From NCBI GenBank assembly GCA_016180065.1, contig JACPBY010000005.1:128848-162370 (forward strand): 33,523 bases of DNA, read 5' to 3'. The stretch comes from Candidatus Woesearchaeota archaeon (GTDB lineage: Archaea > Nanobdellota > Nanobdellia > Woesearchaeales > UBA10216). This document shows, piece by piece, positions 30,590-33,523 of this stretch. Each line of letters begins with the position of its first letter. Position 1 is the stretch's first letter. Both the position numbers and the translations under genes were made by a program. The notes beneath the pieces were generated by a model that was not told where the DNA came from, did no database searches, and saw only the letters and a program-made list of their open reading frames with translations.

Positions 30590-31208
30590 TCTCACCACTT
30601 TTACTGCTGCTTTCACTGCTGTTTTCGCTGTCGCTGCCTACACCAGGCTGCTGCACTTGCTGTTGCGGCTGTGGCTGGGTGGTTTGCATTGCTGCCTCAG
30701 ACAGGCCCTTAAACTTCTCCTTAACCTCATCAGGCGTTTTCACGTCAAAATACTTAAAAAAGCGCTCTGTAAGCTTAATCATTTGAGAGCGGCCACGCTT
30801 CTCCCGGGTTATGAAGCCTGACTTCTCAAGGGCTGCTATGTGGTCATAGGCCTTGTTGGTCCTGAATTTTATGACATTCGACTGGAGAACAGGGGCTTTC
30901 CACGCAATGACTGCAAGGGTCTCTATGACTGTCTTTGTAAGCTCGGTCTCAGGCACAACCTTCTGCACAACAGGGCTGAACTGCTCCCTCACAGTGAGCT
31001 TCCACCCGTCTGCCTCTTCCATTAGCAGGAGAGAGGAATCCTTATTTTCATACTCTGCTTTTAATTCTTGCAATTGCTGCCGGACTACTGCAGGGGTCGA
31101 CCTGCAAAGCCTCGCAAGCTCTTCAGCAGCCATCTTCCTCCCGGAAGCAAACAATGCTGCCTCAAGCTGCCTCTTCAAATCATGGCCGTTATCAACAGCA
31201 TCCGCCAT
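30576..31208 (-). CDS. scpB: Segregation and condensation protein B (ScpB), kleisin-complex winged-helix protein
   Basis: 210 residues. The two-winged-helix layout of ScpB is evident: LKRQLEAALFASGRKMAAEELARLCRSTPAVVRQQLQELKAEYE with the DGWKLTVREQFSPVV strand, then the second domain LTKTVIETLAVIAWKAPVLQSNVIKFRTNKAYDHIAALEKSGFITREKRGRSQMIKLTERFFKYFDV. ScpB dimers bind the ScpA kleisin of the SMC complex. A low-complexity Gln/Pro/Ser tail of about 45 residues follows; archaeal forms vary here. ScpA is not in this window. The start codon overlaps the HEPN gene stop by one base (ATGTAATG), so it is translated with the HEPN/MNT pair. The Zn-ribbon and gyrA genes follow, giving a chromosome-architecture string behind a toxin-antitoxin-like promoter. 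Confidence 0.9.
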   Translation of the reverse strand: MADAVDNGHDLKRQLEAALFASGRKMAAEELARLCRSTPAVVRQQLQELKAEYENKDSSLLLMEEADGWKLTVREQFSPVVQKVVPETELTKTVIETLAVIAWKAPVLQSNVIKFRTNKAYDHIAALEKSGFITREKRGRSQMIKLTERFFKYFDVKTPDEVKEKFKGLSEAAMQTTQPQPQQQVQQPGVGSDSENSSESSSKSGENASS

Positions 31209-31633
31209 TACATGACCCCTTTAAATTTATGCCTTAAACCTGTTAATGCATCCCTTGCAAACGCAATAATCTCTTTGGCGTCCTCCATGCCAACACCTTT
31301 TCCTCTGTAATTAATGTCATTCCTTATTTCCCTATACCTGTCAAGCTGCCAAATTTTTGACTCAGGCAGCAGTTTCCTTTCAAAGGCAAACGCGACAATC
31401 GCCTCGTGGGAGTAAGGCTTATAACCTTCTGCTGCCATGAAAGCCTGCAGTGCCTCACGAAGAGCCTCATACGCATCCTCAAAGCGAAACCGTGCACTTT
31501 TCTCCGTAAGCGGCAAAGCTGCTACATCATCCAGCCTCGCTGCTGCCTGCTCTGCCAGTGAACGCGCTTCTGCAGGGTCTGGGCTGCCCCTTTTAACTTT
31601 CCCTTCTTCTACAAACTCGGAAAGCTGTTTCAT
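31208..31633 (-). CDS. HEPN-domain protein, partner of the wHTH-MNT gene
   Basis: A 141-residue all-helical protein. The C-terminal half has the HEPN-type pattern YEALREALQAFMAAEGYKPYSHEAIVAFAFE and DRYREIRNDINYRGKGVGMEDAKEIIAFARDAL. The RNDINYRG string lines up with the Rx4-6H RNase motif of HEPN toxins, but the conserved His is Tyr or Asn here, so RNase activity is doubtful; this variant is common in archaeal MNT partners. The start at 31633 overlaps the MNT stop as ATGA; the longer frame from 31684 would overlap by 55 bases and is rejected. Together with the upstream gene it makes an MNT/HEPN pair, usually a toxin-antitoxin system in which MNT modifies the HEPN toxin. It is followed by scpB with a one-base overlap. 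Confidence 0.8.
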   Translation of the reverse strand: MKQLSEFVEEGKVKRGSPDPAEARSLAEQAAARLDDVAALPLTEKSARFRFEDAYEALREALQAFMAAEGYKPYSHEAIVAFAFERKLLPESKIWQLDRYREIRNDINYRGKGVGMEDAKEIIAFARDALTGLRHKFKGVM

Positions 31634-32163
31634 TTTCTTTGCAGATAACCACACAGGACTATCCCATTTATAAGGGTATTCCAAAACTCATCACTGGCCT
31701 CAGCCTTTCGCATCTCAATGACCCTTACCTTTCTTCGCAGCACCTTTTCAAAGCCAGCCAAAAAGTTCTCCCTGCGGCTGCTTGTAATTACGGCAATGTC
31801 AACATCGCTGGTTTCTGTATCCTCCCCTCTGCTGTAAGAGCCGAATAGCACAACAGCTTCAGGCCTTGTGTAATTATCCACGAGATAGCTGACTAATCCT
31901 GACTTGTAAAGCCTGAACAGGTTATGGCTTCTCTTAAGGGCAAGGAACAGCTTACTTTCCCTGTCAGCCCTGACAAGAACCAATCCCCTGCGCTTTTTCT
32001 TTACAAGGTAGCCTTCCTTTACAAGCTCGTTAACAACCTTCCTGACCCAGGGAAAAGACACCTTCACCAGCCTCGCCAGCTCCCTTAAATGGAACTCCGA
32101 AGCAGGGTTTAGCAGGAAATGCTCCAGAACCGCATCCCTCTTATTAGTAACAAAAATTTCCAT
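31630..32163 (-). CDS. Winged-helix plus minimal nucleotidyltransferase (MNT) antitoxin
   Basis: 177 residues. Residues 8-65 form a winged helix (AVLEHFLLNPASEFHLRELARLVKVSFPWVRKVVNELVKEGYLVKKKRRG). Residues about 80-177 are a minimal nucleotidyltransferase with LFGSYSRGEDTETSDVDIAVI, i.e. the G-S, then D120-x-D122 metal acids, and a later acidic strand VRVIEMRK. MNT proteins of this type AMPylate or otherwise modify a HEPN toxin and, through the DNA-binding domain, repress their own operon. A perfect 18-bp palindrome (32165-32182) directly before the ATG, spanning the gap to the box A, is the obvious operator. The gene is first in an operon with HEPN, scpB and the Zn ribbon. Confidence 0.87.
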   Translation of the reverse strand: MEIFVTNKRDAVLEHFLLNPASEFHLRELARLVKVSFPWVRKVVNELVKEGYLVKKKRRGLVLVRADRESKLFLALKRSHNLFRLYKSGLVSYLVDNYTRPEAVVLFGSYSRGEDTETSDVDIAVITSSRRENFLAGFEKVLRRKVRVIEMRKAEASDEFWNTLINGIVLCGYLQRK

Positions 32164-32164
32164 T

Positions 32165-32195
32165 TGATAATTTAAATTATCAGTTGATATTTAAA
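32165..32195 (-). promoter_or_regulatory. Promoter with 18-bp palindromic operator of the MNT-HEPN-scpB operon
   Basis: Box A TTTAAATA (minus strand, 32188-32195) is about 28 bases from the ATG at 32163. Filling the space between box A and the start codon is the perfect palindrome TGATAATTTAAATTATCA (32165-32182), with the transcript start predicted inside or at its edge. A bound dimer would block transcription start, consistent with autorepression by the winged-helix MNT protein. Confidence 0.7.
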
Positions 32196-32200
32196 GTTTT

Positions 32201-32806
32201 CTATTTTGCGATGTTACGAGCAAGGTAACGGTGCCCGTCCTTCCTTACCATGCCCTCTTCCTCAAACTTTGCAAGGAAAGGCTCAAGCTGCTGTTCAGGA
32301 ATTCCCACTTTTTGTGAAATCTCACCAGCGGTCTTGGAGCCTGAGCCAAGCATGAGAAGCACAAAGTTCTTCAGCATGTTGTAAAGGTTCTTCTCAAGCA
32401 GCATGTTGGCTGCGTTGGTGTTCTTAAGCCTTAAGTCAGTCTCGTGAAGCCTCCCAAGCAGCTCATTAAAGAGGTCTGCGACATTAACAGGAGAGAGCTT
32501 GAACTGTGCAGGCTCAACAACCTCAACCGAGGACGGCATATAATTAAAGCAGAGGCCTATCAAGGTGGCAAAGTCCCTGACAAGGACGTCAAGCTCGGCA
32601 AATGTGCTAAAAAAAGGCCCCTGGGGCTTGGGCTCATGAACCTTCCCGCCAAGCAGCTCAACGCCCTTTTCCTCCCTGAGCTTCTTCAGGACCAGCCTTA
32701 AAGTGTCCTCAACATGCTCCTTAGGAGCGCCGACTATTTCAATGACCGTGCTAATCCTCAGGTAGCCCTTCTCAAGCTTCTCCCTAACTGCAGCATCATC
32801 AGCCAT
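32201..32806 (-). CDS. Winged-helix-ended protein of unknown function
   Basis: A 201-residue soluble protein; I do not recognise the family. An N-terminal helical part (VREKLEKGYLRISTVIEIVGAPKEHVEDTLRLVLKKLREEKGVELL) is followed by a central hydrophobic segment around FAELDVLVRDFATLIGLCFNYMPSSVEVVEP and helical LFNELLGRLHETDLRLKNTNAANMLLEKNLYNMLKNF. A C-terminal winged helix (GSKTAGEISQKVGIPEQQLEPFLAKFEEEGMVRKDGHRYLA) ends the protein. Presumably it binds DNA or RNA, or it is a regulatory subunit. A box A at 32830-32838 gives 27-base spacing to the ATG at 32806; this box lies in the last codons of the truncated PIN gene. Its stop is 37 bases before the MNT start, so the two are separate units. 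Confidence 0.78.
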   Translation of the reverse strand: MADDAAVREKLEKGYLRISTVIEIVGAPKEHVEDTLRLVLKKLREEKGVELLGGKVHEPKPQGPFFSTFAELDVLVRDFATLIGLCFNYMPSSVEVVEPAQFKLSPVNVADLFNELLGRLHETDLRLKNTNAANMLLEKNLYNMLKNFVLLMLGSGSKTAGEISQKVGIPEQQLEPFLAKFEEEGMVRKDGHRYLARNIAK

Positions 32807-32830
32807 GAGGAAACGGCAAAGAGAAGAGGT

Positions 32831-33103
32831 TTAAAAAGATTGTGAGAGCCTTACTTCCCCCGCAAACTTAACAGAGCTGCCAGAAAGGTTTAAAATTATG
32901 AGTTTAGCCTTCAAAAGTTCCACAGCAGGAAGATGCAATTCTGGTTTCAGTGATTTAAAAGCTCCATAGTACAACTCAAACAGATTCACATATGTGGTAG
33001 CGAGTATAGACTGTCCTTTAACTTCTTCAATAAACTGAACTGCCTGCTCATTTTCCCTCAGAAAATCAACAAGAAAATCCGTATCTAAGCAGATTTTGTC
33101 CAT
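32831..33103 (-). CDS. Truncated PIN-domain (VapC-like) toxin remnant
   Basis: A 90-residue protein with the first half of a PIN domain: LDTDFLVDFLR (D7 as the first catalytic Asp) and TTYVNLFELYYGAFKS (E43 as the conserved Glu). After KLIILNLSGSSVKFAGEV the sequence ends in RLSQSF and a stop. The third and fourth acidic residues of a PIN domain (in the usual DxLIAA and TRNxxDF parts) are missing, so it should be an inactive remnant unless the reading is extended. It overlaps the VapB-like gene by 19 bases, the usual VapBC layout. The ATG at 33103 is chosen because the PIN strand starts there. Loss of the 3' end coincides with the promoter of the next gene, so a deletion joining the two is likely. 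Confidence 0.72.
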   Translation of the reverse strand: MDKICLDTDFLVDFLRENEQAVQFIEEVKGQSILATTYVNLFELYYGAFKSLKPELHLPAVELLKAKLIILNLSGSSVKFAGEVRLSQSF

Positions 33104-33333
33104 TTCTTCCAACCAGCTCGCAAGTCGCGCATGAAATCCTTTGCCTCTTTTTCCGACATCGTTTTCCAAGCCCCAGCCAGGTCGCTAAGCTTCCCGCCAC
33201 TCAGCCTTTTCCTTACTTTAGTAATTGCTTCATCAATTGATACCACTCTTTTTTCCTCAGCCTGGGCAGTGCCAGCTATCTCGCAAAGCCAGTTGTAGTT
33301 TTCCTCACTCACCTTCACTGCCTTTGACACCAT
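33085..33333 (-). CDS. VapB-like antitoxin
   Basis: 82 residues: an N-terminal basic strand-helix (SKAVKVSEENYNWLCEIAGTAQ), a middle VSIDEAITKVRKRL, and a C-terminal helix LSDLAGAWKTMSEKEAKDFMRDLRAGWKKW with the Trp-rich tail typical of archaeal VapB (UPF0330/DUF217-like) antitoxins. It neutralises the PIN toxin encoded just downstream and represses the pair's promoter. The PIN gene is truncated, so the antitoxin may be an orphan. The ATG at 33333 lies about 27 bases from a box A at 33356-33363; the GTG at 33342 is less likely. It is complete in the window. Confidence 0.8.
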   Translation of the reverse strand: MVSKAVKVSEENYNWLCEIAGTAQAEEKRVVSIDEAITKVRKRLSGGKLSDLAGAWKTMSEKEAKDFMRDLRAGWKKWTKSA

Positions 33334-33355
33334 AATTACCACTTAGTAACTTTGT

Positions 33356-33363
33356 AGTATAAG
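33356..33363 (-). promoter_or_regulatory. Box A of the vapB-like gene
   Basis: CTTATACT on the minus strand, centred about 27 bases before ATG 33333. Confidence 0.5.
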
Positions 33364-33382
33364 TAATATTTAAGCTTTGCGC

Positions 33383-33523
33383 TCAGGCAAACCTCAGCAC
33401 ATCCAGCACCTTCGCAATATCCTGCTCTGCAACAACGAAAAGCGTTTCAGACCAGCAACTCATTGCCTCCATGATGTTGATGCCCCTGTCGCTCAGCAAA
33501 CCTGAGAGGTAGCTGAAAACGCC
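33383..33523 (-). CDS. ACT-domain-like protein, C-terminal fragment (runs off the right edge)
   Basis: The last 46 codons of a protein continue past the right edge. The end reads VFSYLSGLLSDRGINIMEAM, then SCWSETLFVVAEQDIAKVLDVLRFA. This resembles the second half of an ACT regulatory domain (a helix ending in the G-I-N-I loop, then two strands and a helix), as in aspartokinase-type and small ACT proteins. The rest of the protein and its ligand cannot be seen, so no enzyme is named. It ends 20 bases before the box A of the vapB gene. Confidence 0.5.
   Translation of the reverse strand, partial: GVFSYLSGLLSDRGINIMEAMSCWSETLFVVAEQDIAKVLDVLRFA

Overview
This window reads as a piece of an archaeal chromosome, most likely from a small-genome DPANN-type lineage (inference). 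The archaeal signs are an archaeal 5S rRNA gene, an MBF1-type Zn-ribbon/HTH factor, an AK6/Fap7-type kinase, VapBC and MNT/HEPN modules, very small Zn-ribbon proteins, and AT-rich box A elements about 26-30 bases before many start codons, which implies mostly leaderless transcripts. A bacterial-type gyrase A subunit and ScpB are also present, as in several archaeal groups. There is no tRNA, no CRISPR array and no recognisable IS transposase. Genes are packed tightly, and many neighbours share ATGA/GTGA overlaps.

Layout. 1-5.0 kb (minus strand): nucleotide-sugar genes, in transcription order ugd, a sugar nucleotidyltransferase and a UDP-glucuronate decarboxylase-like gene as one operon, then a separately promoted pentein-fold hydrolase and the start of a GDP-mannose 4,6-dehydratase. 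5.1-7.3 kb (plus): a ribbon-helix-helix/nucleotidyltransferase fusion divergent from ugd, a 383-residue protein of unknown function, and the 5S rRNA gene, whose box A overlaps the end of that gene. 7.3-12.2 kb: a conserved hypothetical gene with a clean palindromic operator, an NFACT (RqcH/NEMF-like) gene without its C-terminal domain, a coiled-coil/winged-helix gene, an AK6-type kinase, a damaged YjbQ gene, a membrane winged-helix regulator and a cysteine-cluster lipoprotein.

12.2-22.5 kb (minus): a cell-surface block with a 1987-residue lipoprotein, a 1152-residue membrane-anchored subtilase translationally coupled to it, and a SpoIIM-family membrane protein. 22.6-26.7 kb: MBF1, then a GT2 glycosyltransferase, a thioredoxin-fold membrane protein and a GT-C mannosyltransferase-like protein as an envelope glycosylation operon. 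26.7-33.5 kb (minus): an RNA methyltransferase-like gene carrying 15-residue tandem repeats, gyrA, a 48-residue Zn ribbon, scpB, HEPN, wHTH-MNT, a winged-helix protein, a truncated VapC with its VapB, and the tail of an ACT-domain protein.

The most unusual signal lies at 8.9-11.0 kb. Short perfect hairpins strung together at roughly 24-bp spacing sit in frame inside two different protein genes: four hairpins in the NFACT gene and two in yjbQ. They share an identical 17-bp hairpin, the same orientation, the same reading frame and the same end sequences. In yjbQ the element takes the place of the conserved core of the enzyme. The gene between them carries a second kind of repeat, 11-bp units bounded by 10-bp inverted repeats, and the same 11-bp unit recurs at its 3' end. 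Together this looks like a small family of in-frame palindromic elements, comparable in concept to the Rickettsia palindromic elements but in an archaeon.
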